This document shows, piece after piece, positions 1-8,380 of a stretch of 64,000 nt of DNA. The DNA comes from an uncultured Anaeromusa sp. (GTDB lineage: Bacteria > Bacillota > Negativicutes > Anaeromusales > Anaeromusaceae), in contig NZ_OY764901.1 in assembly GCF_963668665.1 (NCBI RefSeq), forward strand, positions 248,001 to 312,000, in the 5' to 3' direction. The position numbers were made by a program, and so were the translations under genes. The stretch's first letter is position 1. Every line of letters begins with the position of its first letter. The notes under the pieces were generated by a model. That model saw nothing but the letters and a program-made list of their open reading frames with translations. It had not been told where the DNA came from and searched no databases.

Positions 1-55
1 GTTGACCAGACAGTGAACCAGCACCTTCTGAGCCGGTTTCTGTTCCATTAGACAT
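1..55 (-). CDS. start of an unidentified gene, cut by window edge
   Basis: An ATG overlaps the hldD stop region (ATGTCTAA) and is preceded by AAAGGCGG at good ribosome-binding distance. Eighteen codons are visible, rich in Gly, Ser and Glu (begins MSNGTETGSEGAG), with no stop before the edge. The overlap suggests translational coupling to hldD. Too little is visible to name a product, and a chance reading frame is possible. Confidence 0.45.
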   Translation of the reverse strand, partial: MSNGTETGSEGAGSLSGQ

Positions 56-1010
56 AGCCGCCTTTTATGTCAAGAATACTGGCGTAATCGGCTACCGCTG
101 CCGTCAGCGGCGTAAAGTCCGCCGTAAAGCCTGCCTGCCGCAAATTGGAAGCGTCGCTTTCGGTATAGCTTTGGTATTTTCCTTTTAACGCTTCCGGGAA
201 GGGAATGTATTCGATGCTGCCTTTGCCATAATGCGCAATGAGAGAGCGCGCCACGTCATTAAAGCTGTGCGCCGCACCAGTGCCGCAATTGAACACGCCG
301 GAGAGCTGCGGGTTTTGCCAAAAGTGCAGATTCACCCGCACTACGTCTTTAACATAAATAAAATCACGTCGCTGTTCGCCGTCGGCATAGCCGTCGGTTC
401 CTGCAAAAAGCTTGATTACGCCGTTTTCCAGCAGTTGGTTGTGAAAATGGAAGGCCACCGACGCCATGCGTCCCTTGTGGTTTTCTTGCGGCCCAAAGAC
501 GTTGAAATAACGCAAGCCGACTACCTGGCTGCTTGCCGCCGGCAGGAGCTGCCGTACATAGCGGTCAAACTGCAGCTTGGAGTAGGCATACACATTGAGC
601 GCTTCTTCACAGGCCGGTTCTTCACGGAAACCTTGCGCGCCGTCTCCATAGACCGAAGCCGAGGATGCGTACATGAAAGGAATGCGATGCTCCAGCGCAT
701 GGTGCAGCATGATTTTGCTGTATTCGTAATTGTTGGCCATCATGTAGTTGCCGTCCAGCTCCATAGTATTGGAACAAGCGCCGTTATGAAAAATGGCTTC
801 AATGGCTTGTCCGTGGAAACGACCGGTTTCCAGGCGAGTCAAGAAGTCTTCTTTGTGCAGATAATCTTTGAACTTGAGGCCATTGAGGTTGCGAAATTTC
901 AGGCTGCTGCCCAGATTGTCCACAACCAAAATATCTTCTATGCCTTGTTCGTTCAGGCCCTTGACCAGATTGCTGCCGATAAAGCCGGCGCCGCCAGTTA
1001 CGATAATCAT
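48..1010 (-). CDS. hldD: ADP-L-glycero-D-manno-heptose 6-epimerase
   Basis: Extended-SDR epimerase of 320 residues, the usual HldD length. It converts ADP-D-glycero-D-manno-heptose to ADP-L-glycero-D-manno-heptose, the donor for the LPS inner core. The N-terminus has the NAD(P)-binding motif TGGAGFIGSN (residues 5-14). The catalytic YxxxK appears as YAYSK near residue 140, after the conserved ASSASVYG. AGGAGG lies upstream of the ATG. It is the last heptose-pathway gene after gmhA and hldA. A repeat and a likely terminator separate it from hldA, so it may have its own promoter, but none was recognised. Confidence 0.95.
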   Translation of the reverse strand: MIIVTGGAGFIGSNLVKGLNEQGIEDILVVDNLGSSLKFRNLNGLKFKDYLHKEDFLTRLETGRFHGQAIEAIFHNGACSNTMELDGNYMMANNYEYSKIMLHHALEHRIPFMYASSASVYGDGAQGFREEPACEEALNVYAYSKLQFDRYVRQLLPAASSQVVGLRYFNVFGPQENHKGRMASVAFHFHNQLLENGVIKLFAGTDGYADGEQRRDFIYVKDVVRVNLHFWQNPQLSGVFNCGTGAAHSFNDVARSLIAHYGKGSIEYIPFPEALKGKYQSYTESDASNLRQAGFTADFTPLTAAVADYASILDIKGGYV

Positions 1011-1045
1011 GTAAATACCTCCTAGAAGTTATGGGGTACGAAATA

Positions 1046-1149
1046 TTGAACAAGAGTCACGGGAGAACCAGAGGGGGTACATATGAGGGTTACGATAAAT
1101 TCCGTGCCACTCCTTCGTACCCTCCCGCGACTCCGGTTCTCTTGTTCAA
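1046..1149. repeat. intergenic inverted repeat, AACAAGAG type (locus 1)
   Basis: The left arm begins TTGAACAAGAGTCACGGGAG (1046-1080) and the right arm ends CTCCGGTTCTCTTGTTCAA (1116-1149). The outer ten or so bases pair perfectly. Inside the left arm the blocks AGTCACGGG and AGAACCAG are in the opposite order from most other copies. It lies between hldD and the hldA terminator. Confidence 0.8.
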
Positions 1150-1164
1150 ACCGTTCTTCTTCAA

Positions 1165-1199
1165 CAACAAAAGGATAGCTAATTTTATAGCTATCCTTT
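1165..1199 (-). terminator. probable intrinsic terminator of hldA
   Basis: Arms AAAGGATAGCTA (1170-1181) and TAGCTATCCTTT (1188-1199) form a 12-bp stem with a 6-base loop. On the minus strand the stem is followed by TTTTGTTGTT. It starts 4 bases after the hldA stop codon. Confidence 0.7.
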
Positions 1200-1202
1200 A
1201 TT

Positions 1203-2198
1203 TTAACATTTATTGTCTAAGGTGGCGAGCAGTTCGTCACGACTTATGGCGTAAGTCCCGACTTTTCCCACGACAAATCCTGCGGCTACATTGGCCAGCC
1301 TAGCCGCGTCCGGCACTTCCAGGCCGCCCGCAATACCGGCGGCGAAAACGGCAATCACCGTATCTCCGGCTCCGGATACGTCAAAGACCTCTTGGGCTAA
1401 GGTGGGAACATGCACTTCCTTACGGGAAGCCAGAAAACTCAAGCCTTTTTCCGAACGCGTCGCCAAGAGCGACTGCAGACGGTAACGCCGCCGCAGCTTC
1501 GCCGCCGCTTGCCGAACGGCCTCATCTTCATTTATTAAGTCAGTCCCCAGCGCTTCGCCCAATTCCTTAAGATTGGGAGTTACCGCAAAAGCACCTTGGT
1601 AGCGTTCCCAGTCCGTCCCTTTCGGATCGACAATGACAGGCACGCCATACTGCTCTTGCAATTCCATCAGTTTTTGACAAAGCCTGGGCGTGCAAACGCC
1701 TTTGGCATAATCGGATACAATAATAGCTTTGCACTGCTGTTGTACGACTATAGCAGTAATATAGTCCAAAACGCGATTTTCCGTTACTAGCGGCCAAGGT
1801 GATGTTTCTTCAAAATCCAGGCGCAGCATTTGCTGATGACCTCCGATGATGCGCAGCTTAGCGGTTGTCGGTCCAGGCGTGACAAACAAGCCGCTGCAGT
1901 CTACGCCTAATTCTTCCAGCATCTTCTCTAGGCAACGCCGGTTTTCATCGTCGCCGACCGCGCCAACAAGCAGCGTCGGGCAGCCAAGACGAGCCAGATT
2001 GTGCGCCACGTTAGCCGCCCCGCCCAAGGTTTCTTTTTTACGGATCACCCTGGTAACCGGCACCGGCGCTTCAGGTGAAATCCGTTTCACTTCGCCAAAA
2101 TAGTAACGGTCCAGCATCACATCACCAATCACTAACACCGGAGCCGCCGCCGTCTGTTGCGCCACAAAATCGCGCACTTTTTTCTTATGCCGAAACAT
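1203..2198 (-). CDS. hldA: D-glycero-beta-D-manno-heptose-7-phosphate kinase
   Basis: PfkB-family sugar kinase matching the N-terminal (RfaE1) half of bifunctional HldE; it phosphorylates heptose 7-phosphate at C1. Visible are the family block GDVMLDRYYFGEVKRISPEA, then LGGAANVAHNLA, and the catalytic anion-hole motif SGAGDT near the C-terminus. No nucleotidyltransferase domain follows; that activity is encoded separately at 13889-14380. I chose the ATG at 2198 because GGAG precedes it by 8 bases; an upstream ATG at 2225 would lengthen it by 9 residues but has no good ribosome site. It overlaps gmhA, so coupling is likely. Confidence 0.9.
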   Translation of the reverse strand: MFRHKKKVRDFVAQQTAAAPVLVIGDVMLDRYYFGEVKRISPEAPVPVTRVIRKKETLGGAANVAHNLARLGCPTLLVGAVGDDENRRCLEKMLEELGVDCSGLFVTPGPTTAKLRIIGGHQQMLRLDFEETSPWPLVTENRVLDYITAIVVQQQCKAIIVSDYAKGVCTPRLCQKLMELQEQYGVPVIVDPKGTDWERYQGAFAVTPNLKELGEALGTDLINEDEAVRQAAAKLRRRYRLQSLLATRSEKGLSFLASRKEVHVPTLAQEVFDVSGAGDTVIAVFAAGIAGGLEVPDAARLANVAAGFVVGKVGTYAISRDELLATLDNKC

Positions 2199-2757
2199 CG
2201 CCGCATCTCCGTTCCAGTTCATCACACAGCCAATGGCCTAACAAAATATGGCATTCTTGAATCCGAGCGGTAACGTCTGTCGGCGCATTAATGCAAATCT
2301 CGCACAACTGGGCCAACTCGCCGCCATCGCCGCCGGTAAAGCCAATCGTAAACATGCCTTCTTCGTGAGCTTGACGAACTGCTGCCAGCACATTATCGCT
2401 GTTGCCGGAGGTACTGAAAGCAAAAAGCACATCGCCTATTTTTCCTAAGGCTTGCACCTGACGGGCAAAGACTCGCTCATAGCCGTAGTCATTGCCACAG
2501 GCTGTCAAAATCGAGGTGTCCGTAGTCAGGGCGATGGCTGACAAGCCTTGACGTTCCCGAGTAAAGCGCACTACCAGTTCCGCCGCCAAATGCTGGCAGT
2601 CCGCCGCGGAACCACCGTTGCCGCAAAAGAATAGCTTATTGCCACCATCGAGCGCATCCTGGCATAAATCAGCCGCTTGGAGAATGTCATCACCACAGGC
2701 TTCTTCAAGTTGCTGGATGGCCTGAATATGTTCTTGAATGGTTTTATGCAGTGTCAT
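2185..2757 (-). CDS. gmhA: sedoheptulose 7-phosphate isomerase
   Basis: SIS-domain isomerase of 190 residues, full length for GmhA, converting sedoheptulose 7-phosphate to D-glycero-D-manno-heptose 7-phosphate, the first heptose step. The signature FCGNGGSAADCQHLAAELV is present, as are AFSTSGNS and QECHILLGHWLCDELER near the C-terminus. AAGGAGG lies just upstream of the ATG. Its 3' end overlaps the start of hldA. GmhB, the phosphatase of the pathway, is not in this window. Confidence 0.95.
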   Translation of the reverse strand: MTLHKTIQEHIQAIQQLEEACGDDILQAADLCQDALDGGNKLFFCGNGGSAADCQHLAAELVVRFTRERQGLSAIALTTDTSILTACGNDYGYERVFARQVQALGKIGDVLFAFSTSGNSDNVLAAVRQAHEEGMFTIGFTGGDGGELAQLCEICINAPTDVTARIQECHILLGHWLCDELERRCGDVSA

Positions 2758-2787
2758 ATAGCTGACCTCCTTGGGAGTACAGTTTTT

Positions 2788-2862
2788 TTAACAGGAGTAG
2801 AGTGAGTAAAGGGAGGGTACGAAAGCAAATTAAACAGGAGTCACGGGAGAATCGGAGGGCAT
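2788..2862. repeat. two stacked left arms of nested intergenic repeat (locus 2)
   Basis: A left arm of the AACAGGAGTAGAGTGAG type (2788-2821) is followed by one of the AACAGGAGTCACGGGAG type (2831-2862). Their right-arm partners lie at 4522-4552 and 4561-4594, in mirror order. The IS element now separates the halves. Removing the IS restores a properly nested structure. Confidence 0.75.
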
Positions 2863-2909
2863 GACTGAGGGTTACGTTTTATGTTGAATAGGAGTAGCGA
2901 TTCTCGAAA

Positions 2910-2947
2910 ATCCCTCCGCCGCTGTGGCGGCACCTCCCTTTGACAAG
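2910..2947. repeat. palindromic REP-like element, left half, split by IS
   Basis: ATCCCTCCGCCGCTGTGGCG leads into CACCTCCCTTTGACAAG, where the IS begins. Joining the halves gives CTCCCTTTGACAAGGGAG, an inverted repeat (CTCCCTT/AAGGGAG) with the IS at its centre. The same element in reverse orientation flanks the second IS copy at 37497-37526. Confidence 0.75.
2938..2947. repeat. 10-bp target duplication, left of IS copy 1
   Basis: CTTTGACAAG occurs directly before the left inverted repeat of the IS and again directly after its right end at 4366-4375, as expected for a target-site duplication. Confidence 0.85.
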
Positions 2948-4365
2948 CAATGTCAAAAACCTATCGTGGAATAAACTGTAAAAAGCAATAAAAAGACTTG
3001 ACAACTAGAACGTCACCTAATAATCGAAAAGGATACGTTTTATAGATCGTATACTACTTTCGATGATGGTGATGTAGCGTGATAAACCAACTATTTACCC
3101 AATTGAGAGATGCTCTTACGGACGTAAGTTTTATGTGTACGCATCGAACAAAAGCTACGTATTTTACTCGTTCTACCTGCACATTGGATTTCAAACGGCT
3201 TATGGCATTTACTTTGAAATTACCCAAGGGGGCGATGCAAATTGAATTAAATCAGTTTTTTAAAAAGTTTTTGCCAAGTTCAGAGCCCCAACGTGCTGCT
3301 TCTCTAAAAAAAGCACGGTTAAAAGTTGCGCCGTCGGCCTTTGTAGAGCTGATTAATGATGCGTTATCCACGATATACAAAAGTCCTTTTCAAGGCTTTC
3401 GAGGGTATCGAGTAGTTGCTGTGGATGGTTCGGTTTTCGAAGTGCCAACTTATGCTAAATCTATATTTGGCACGTTAAACGCATCGGGTGCCAAAGTGGC
3501 AAAAGCTCAGATTTGCAATTTATATGATGTATATAACCATATCATATTAGAAGGAGAAATTGCTCCTTACGTAACTAGCGAAAGGACGCAGGCTGCGCGG
3601 TTAATTGAACGTCTTGAAGAGAAAAGTCGTCACTTAGAAATAGAAAACCTCTATCTGTTTGATCGTGGTTTTCCTTCGAGGGAACTCATCCGCACATTAG
3701 GAAGCAGCCCGTATATCTTTCGCGTAAGCAAGGCTTTTTTAGCGCCGATTAATCGCGCAAATCAAGCGGATCAGTTGGTTGAAATCACGGATGATCAAGG
3801 AAATCAGCACCAAGTGCGAGTCCTAAACATTACGTTGCCATCAGGTGCAACCGAGAAACTGTTTAGCAATATCATTGACGAGAAGGTTACAATAGAGGAT
3901 TTTAAAGAGCTCTACCAAAAACGCTGGGAAATTGAAACGCAGTATCGTACGTTAAAATCTGTCTTTGAAATTGAGTGCTTTAGCAGCTCTAATCTTCAGC
4001 TAATAGAGCAAGATTTTTATGCTGCAATTTATGTTTTCAATTTGCTAGCAGTTGCTCAAAACTATGCCAATGAGGAATTGAAGCAAGAAAAAGCAGACCT
4101 TACTTATGAGTATAAGACGAATACTAATGTCGCATTTTCCGAGTTGAAAGATATGGTTCTGGACATTGTATTGAGCAAAAACCCACTCAAGAAGCTTTTT
4201 GTCATGCGCAAGCTTCTAAATCGAATCAAACGCTATAGTTTGCCGGTGCGTCCAAACAGAGCCTCTACGCCTCGGAAAGTTAGGTTTGCTTGCGTCAAAT
4301 TCCCATTTAATACAAGGAGAAATCATTGAAATGGATTTTTCTGGAATTATAGGTTTTTGACATTG
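2948..4365 (+). mobile_element. IS4-family insertion sequence, copy 1 (1418 bp)
   Basis: Terminal inverted repeats of 17 bp (CAATGTCAAAAACCTAT) bound a single transposase gene. The 10-bp duplication CTTTGACAAG flanks both ends. The translated transposase is identical to copy 2 at 36069-37486 and the DNA stretches I compared match, so the transposition is recent. A TTGACA lies at 2998-3003 with a poor -10 (TAATCG) 17 bp further on, a possible transposase promoter. Each terminal repeat also carries an outward-facing TTGACA. Confidence 0.9.
3079..4329 (+). CDS. IS4-family DDE transposase
   Basis: Transposase of 416 residues that would cut and join the ends of its own IS. The three acidic residues are visible: D116 in VAVDGS, D195 in LFDRGFPSREL, and E286 in the IS4 signature Y(2)R(3)E(6)K (Y279, R282, E286, K293). 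The start is GTG at 3079. The gene is intact, so this copy may be active. Its base composition is more AT-rich than the neighbouring host genes. Confidence 0.92.
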   Translation: MINQLFTQLRDALTDVSFMCTHRTKATYFTRSTCTLDFKRLMAFTLKLPKGAMQIELNQFFKKFLPSSEPQRAASLKKARLKVAPSAFVELINDALSTIYKSPFQGFRGYRVVAVDGSVFEVPTYAKSIFGTLNASGAKVAKAQICNLYDVYNHIILEGEIAPYVTSERTQAARLIERLEEKSRHLEIENLYLFDRGFPSRELIRTLGSSPYIFRVSKAFLAPINRANQADQLVEITDDQGNQHQVRVLNITLPSGATEKLFSNIIDEKVTIEDFKELYQKRWEIETQYRTLKSVFEIECFSSSNLQLIEQDFYAAIYVFNLLAVAQNYANEELKQEKADLTYEYKTNTNVAFSELKDMVLDIVLSKNPLKKLFVMRKLLNRIKRYSLPVRPNRASTPRKVRFACVKFPFNTRRNH

Positions 4366-4375
4366 CTTTGACAAG
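4366..4375. repeat. 10-bp target duplication, right of IS copy 1
   Basis: CTTTGACAAG repeats the sequence at 2938-2947. Confidence 0.85.
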
Positions 4376-4389
4376 GGAGACAAGGTTTG

Positions 4390-4470
4390 AAATCCCCCTT
4401 GTTAAAGGGGATGGTCCGCAGGACTAGGGGATTGCGTCATTGCGAGAAGCGCGGCGACGCGGCAATCTCC
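4390..4470. repeat. two small palindromic repeats in the locus 2 loop
   Basis: The first (about 4391-4433) has outer arms AATCCCC and GGGGATT and an inner GTCC-GCA-GGAC stem. The second (4435-4470) is CGTCATTGCGAGAAGCG continuing to CGACGCGGCAATCTC, a dispersed REP-like element seen again at 37538, 42042 and 59820. Confidence 0.65.
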
Positions 4471-4521
4471 AATTGAATTCTCCGTATCTTCACTTAAATA
4501 AATTCCATGCCACTCCTGCAA

Positions 4522-4594
4522 ACCCTCACTTGACTCCGATTCTCCTGTTCAATCTTAACCGTAGCCCTCACTCTACTCCCTTTACTCTTGTTCA
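4522..4594. repeat. two stacked right arms of nested intergenic repeat (locus 2)
   Basis: GACTCCGATTCTCCTGTTCAA (inner, 4522-4552) and CTCTACTCCCTTTACTCTTG (outer, 4561-4594) mirror the left arms at 2788-2862. The outer arm ends about 15 bases from the stop codon of the next gene. Confidence 0.75.
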
Positions 4595-4608
4595 CTCTCC
4601 GCACCACG

Positions 4609-5325
4609 TTATTTAGCCAGGCGCAGTTGCTGTTTGGCTTCCGCCGTTTGCAGGCTCGCGGCGAAGGCTACAAAGAGCTTGCCCGTAGCTTCGGCCGCGA
4701 GGGGAAGAAGAATTCGCGAGGCCTGGGTATAGCCTGCTTCGGTTTCGCCTTTAACCACCGCAAAGAAGGCAGCGGATTCTTCCACGACGCGCTGAAAAAG
4801 CTCTTCCGCATCCGAAGGCAAGGTAATTTCCGTTGCTTGTCGCACCAATTTTGCCGCTTTGGGAGCAGCCCAGGTTTCAAATTCCCGATGACCGAAAAAA
4901 ACATGTCCTGTCGCATGATGCGGCACGCACATATCCTGCAGCAAATGAGCCGCCGCCCCCAAATAAAAAGCCGCTTTGCCCCACTTGCCACGCTTGGCTA
5001 AGCGCTTCGCTTTCTCCAGATATTGTTTATAGTACAAAAAGGCGGAAGGAAACAAAAGCAGCCCCTTTTTCTTTTGCGGATGGTAGTAATGGGTGATATT
5101 CTTCCACCCGGTATCAGCCCAGGCTACGCCTGCCAGCAATTCTTTTTCCTTGGCAATAAGCAGCGACGCATTTGGAGTTTTTCCCATGCGCCGCAAACCC
5201 TCGGCAATCATCAATTGATGCGTTACCGGACCTCTGTCTACCAACAGTTGAAATGGGCTGACCGTCAGCAACAGCAACCGCGCTAACGCCCAAATAGGCC
5301 AACGGGCCCAGGCCAATATACGCAC
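4609..5325 (-). CDS. zinc-dependent phospholipase C-like protein
   Basis: About 238 residues. It resembles the zinc-dependent phospholipase C / S1-P1 fold: a His near the N-terminus (THQLMIAEGL), WADTGWKNITHYYHP, then GAAAHLLQDMCVPHHATGH and EFETW, which supply the expected His/Asp/Glu zinc ligands. A hydrophobic stretch starts the protein, so it may be exported or membrane-anchored. I chose GTG at 5325 because GAGGGGG precedes it and a promoter-like TATAAT lies at 5359-5364; a longer TTG-started frame from 5385 would overlap that promoter. The substrate is unknown. Its position next to LPS core genes suggests a lipid or phosphoester. Confidence 0.7.
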   Translation of the reverse strand: MRILAWARWPIWALARLLLLTVSPFQLLVDRGPVTHQLMIAEGLRRMGKTPNASLLIAKEKELLAGVAWADTGWKNITHYYHPQKKKGLLLFPSAFLYYKQYLEKAKRLAKRGKWGKAAFYLGAAAHLLQDMCVPHHATGHVFFGHREFETWAAPKAAKLVRQATEITLPSDAEELFQRVVEESAAFFAVVKGETEAGYTQASRILLPLAAEATGKLFVAFAASLQTAEAKQQLRLAK

Positions 5326-5358
5326 GGAACAACCCCCTCTAACGCCATTATTATTTTG

Positions 5359-5385
5359 ATTATAGCATAAAACAAAGCCTATCAA
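5359..5385 (-). promoter_or_regulatory. extended -10 promoter for the phospholipase-like gene
   Basis: On the minus strand TGCTATAAT gives a perfect -10 with the extended TGn motif. TTGATA lies 15 bp upstream, a short spacer. Predicted transcription would start about 25 bases before the GTG at 5325. Confidence 0.55.
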
Positions 5386-6392
5386 TGCGCTAATTCTTCT
5401 CGAACAGCCTTCGCTACCATCTCGGCGGTAATTCCAACATTACATTGTACGGTAGGACACACGCGCGCTTGTTCATCGCCGCACGGAGAACATGGCAAGC
5501 CCAAAGAAACTACTTTGCAATTTTTTCTTGGAGCCCAGCGCAAGGGCACATCTTTGGAAAACAACGCTATTGATGGCGTACCTACTGCAGCGGCTACATG
5601 CATCGGTCCGCTATCCGGCCCGATAAACAATCGGGCTCTCTTGATCACGTCAACCATTTGCAGCAGGGTTGTCTTTCCAACTAAATTTCCCTCGCCGAAG
5701 CCTGCCGCTTCTGCACTATCGAGTTTGCCTCCAAGAAGCACTACCGGTAAGCCCCATTCATCTAGCAACCTTTTTTTCAACTCTACCACATAAGAAAAGG
5801 GCCAATTTTTTTCTTTCACTCCTGTAAACGGCGCCAGACAGATATAGGGTTTCTCCTCCTTGCCGTTTTCTTCTCGCAGCAACTTTTCCACCTTATCTCT
5901 ATCTGTAGCAGACGGTAAGGCCACATCCAGTTTTTCCGCATCAATATCCAACGAAACCCCAAGAGCTCGCCCCAACTCTGCCGCTACAACCGTAGCGGCA
6001 TACTCAGGGGTACTTAGAACCCACTTGCGTATGGCCGGTTTAAAAACTTTTTCCGAGCGATGCTTTTCCCGGGCAACTCCGCTAATATGAGGAACTCTGA
6101 ACCATTGCGCCGCAGTCACTAATTGCGGCTGCCATGTCGTAAAAATAGCGTAGTCTTGTTGAAAAAGCGCTGGCAATAGCCGCAACTTCGCCATAGTATC
6201 CTTGCGCCCCAAAGCATATACCTGTTTCAAATACGGCAATCCTTGCAAAGCATCCACATTAAATGGATTTGTAACAAACAATATTTCACAGGCAGGAAAC
6301 ATTTCTTTAAGTTTTCGCAAAGTCGGCGTAAAAATAACAGCATCGCCAAGTCCGGCACAATTGAAAATCATAATTTTTTTATGACTTAGCAT
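5382..6392 (-). CDS. GT9-family heptosyltransferase-like glycosyltransferase
   Basis: 336 residues. The N-terminus NCAGLGDAVIFTPTLRKLKE and the C-terminal FIGPDSGPMHVAAAVGTP are GT9 (ADP-heptose:LPS heptosyltransferase) hallmarks; the latter binds the nucleotide sugar. A Cys-rich tail, CSPCGDEQARVCPTVQC, follows. GAGAGG precedes the ATG. It overlaps the end of the next upstream gene, its closest paralogue in the window, by 7 bp, so tandem duplication is likely. It acts at the inner membrane on core LPS. The exact sugar and acceptor cannot be told from sequence. Confidence 0.85.
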   Translation of the reverse strand: MLSHKKIMIFNCAGLGDAVIFTPTLRKLKEMFPACEILFVTNPFNVDALQGLPYLKQVYALGRKDTMAKLRLLPALFQQDYAIFTTWQPQLVTAAQWFRVPHISGVAREKHRSEKVFKPAIRKWVLSTPEYAATVVAAELGRALGVSLDIDAEKLDVALPSATDRDKVEKLLREENGKEEKPYICLAPFTGVKEKNWPFSYVVELKKRLLDEWGLPVVLLGGKLDSAEAAGFGEGNLVGKTTLLQMVDVIKRARLFIGPDSGPMHVAAAVGTPSIALFSKDVPLRWAPRKNCKVVSLGLPCSPCGDEQARVCPTVQCNVGITAEMVAKAVREELAH

Positions 6393-7456
6393 GGGTCACC
6401 TCTCCTAGCCTTGACCATTCTCGCGCTTGCCCCAACCGTCCACAAGCGTTCAACCGCTTCTTCCGCCATATCAGCCGTAATATCTCGCATACACTGAAGA
6501 CTTTCACAAGACCGCGCCACCTCATCCGAACAGGGCGAACACGGCAAGGCCAAGGTAACAACTTGACAGTTCTGGCGAGGCGCCCAACGCGACGGCAAAT
6601 CTTTGCTGAATAAGGCGACTGTCGGCGTTCCTACTGCTCCGGCAATATGCATAGGCCCGCTATCCGGACCTACATGCAAGGCCGCGCGACGAACTACCTC
6701 CACTAGTTGCAACAGCGTCGTCTTGCCGGTTAGATTCACTCCGCCCAAGCTTGCCGCTTCCTTGCGTTTACTTTCTGGCCCTAGAACAACCACAGGCACT
6801 TTATATTTTTTTTCGATTCTTTGCACCCATTCGCGCGCAGTTTCTAACGGCCAATTTCTTTCTTCCAACCCTGCAAAGGGCGTAAGACAAATAAAGGTAG
6901 CCTCTGGCATCAGACCAGCTTCTTTCAGCAGTTTGTCTACGTACACTTTGTCCACCAAGGAAGGACTTGCTATTTCCGGTTTTTCCAACTCTCCCGATAA
7001 GTCGATACCTAGGGCTTCTTCAAAAATAAGGGCGTTTGTTTGAGCCGCATAGGCAGCAGACTTCATAACATGATTTTGAAGCTCTTTCGTAAGCAACCGA
7101 TTTAAAAAATGTCCTAGTTTAGGAATGCCACACCGTACGGGAATGCGCAACAACCACGCCGCTATCAAAAGTTGAGGCTGCCAATCCGTAAAAACAACCA
7201 CATCTTGCTTTCGAAGTTGCCACAATGCCCCCCAGCGGCCGAATTTCTTTTTTCGTTCGATCCAAATAACTTTCTCCAAATAAGGCAAGCCGTCAATGCT
7301 GTCTTTGTTGTGTTTTGCAGTTAAAAAAGTGATTTTCACATTAGGATAGGCTTCTTTCAGTTTTCGCAAGGACGGAGTAAACATAATCAAATCACCCACG
7401 CCGCCACAACTGCTTATATACAGGTGTTTTTCATTTAAAGAGTTACGGTTACTCAA
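6386..7456 (-). CDS. GT9-family heptosyltransferase-like glycosyltransferase
   Basis: 356 residues. GT9 features: SSCGGVGDLIMFTPSLRKLK at the N-terminus and VGPDSGPMHIAGAVGTP near the C-terminus, then CSPCSDEVARSCESLQC. It is very similar in layout to its downstream neighbour. The only in-frame start before the conserved block is TTG at 7456, overlapping the lipid kinase gene by 8 bp, so translation is probably coupled. Predicted role: adding a heptose or related sugar to the LPS core. Confidence 0.82.
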   Translation of the reverse strand: MSNRNSLNEKHLYISSCGGVGDLIMFTPSLRKLKEAYPNVKITFLTAKHNKDSIDGLPYLEKVIWIERKKKFGRWGALWQLRKQDVVVFTDWQPQLLIAAWLLRIPVRCGIPKLGHFLNRLLTKELQNHVMKSAAYAAQTNALIFEEALGIDLSGELEKPEIASPSLVDKVYVDKLLKEAGLMPEATFICLTPFAGLEERNWPLETAREWVQRIEKKYKVPVVVLGPESKRKEAASLGGVNLTGKTTLLQLVEVVRRAALHVGPDSGPMHIAGAVGTPTVALFSKDLPSRWAPRQNCQVVTLALPCSPCSDEVARSCESLQCMRDITADMAEEAVERLWTVGASARMVKARRGDPC

Positions 7457-8369
7457 CGTTTATATCCATCCCTTCCGCCTTTCCTCGCAGCATTCGCACC
7501 GGAGCTGCCGCGATCTGCAGTTGCAACGTCCCGTCAGGAATAACATCTCCGTCCATTTGGCGATCCCCATTGCCGCCGCCTTGAATTACGACCTCTCGGG
7601 CCGCGCAAACATATACATCTGGATGTTGGGGCAGCCGATCCTGCGACAACCAGCGTATGTACTCAAAAATAATTTTGACGCTTCGCTTCCGAAATACACA
7701 GACCTGCAGCTTCTCCTTTTCCAACCTCGATTCATAGACTGCATGATGAACGCCTGCGTAGTAGCGCCCTTTAGCCACGACAACTGCGCTGGCGTCTTTT
7801 GCAACAAGCTCCCCGTCCACCATCACTTGATATGACCGCTTCCACCGGCGGCGCAACAACAGCCGCAGCAGCTGCCACGCATAAGCCCATTTAGAAATCC
7901 ACCATTTCAGTATTTTGGACACACGATGGACTACCCAGCCGTCAAAACCAGCACCTACATTGGCCAAAAAATATCGGCCGTTCGCTAGGCCTGGCCAAGC
8001 TTTTATTTCTTGACACTGCCAAAGCATGTCGATGAATTTTTGCGCATCCTCGGAAACAGCCAATTCTTTAGCAATTAAGTTAATCGTTCCTGACGGATAT
8101 ATCGCCAACAAGGGCCTCGTAGCGACAGGCTCCTTATAAATGCCGTTTATTGCTTCATTCAAAGTACCATCACCGCCCGCTACCACCAGCAAGTCCACTC
8201 CTTGACGGCAAGCTTCCGCCGCCCATAGCTCCGCATGGCCGGCATAGGTAGTGCGACAAAGCCGCAAGGGCATTTTCTTTTTTTCCAGTGCGGCAATGAC
8301 AGCCTCTACTTTTTTGCGTTTATGCCAACCGGCTTGTTCGTTGTAGATCACCCAAATTTCGCGGAACAT
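7449..8369 (-). CDS. diacylglycerol-kinase-like lipid kinase
   Basis: About 306 residues. The catalytic domain motif VVAGGDGTLNEAINGI is present near residue 70, and YPSGTINLIAKEL follows, as in the DagK/YegS/BmrU/sphingosine-kinase family that transfers ATP phosphate to a lipid hydroxyl. The ATG at 8369 is preferred because AGGGAGG lies 6 bases upstream; an upstream in-frame start at 8399 lacks this. It is embedded among heptosyltransferases with overlapping ends. A role in modifying a glycolipid or supplying phosphatidic acid is an inference. Confidence 0.82.
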   Translation of the reverse strand: MFREIWVIYNEQAGWHKRKKVEAVIAALEKKKMPLRLCRTTYAGHAELWAAEACRQGVDLLVVAGGDGTLNEAINGIYKEPVATRPLLAIYPSGTINLIAKELAVSEDAQKFIDMLWQCQEIKAWPGLANGRYFLANVGAGFDGWVVHRVSKILKWWISKWAYAWQLLRLLLRRRWKRSYQVMVDGELVAKDASAVVVAKGRYYAGVHHAVYESRLEKEKLQVCVFRKRSVKIIFEYIRWLSQDRLPQHPDVYVCAAREVVIQGGGNGDRQMDGDVIPDGTLQLQIAAAPVRMLRGKAEGMDINVE

Positions 8370-8380
8370 AGTCGGCCTCC

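Noticed and set aside
231..1025. 264-codon plus-strand frame opposite hldD
   Set aside because: Antisense of a well-recognised epimerase gene; no motif or ribosome site.
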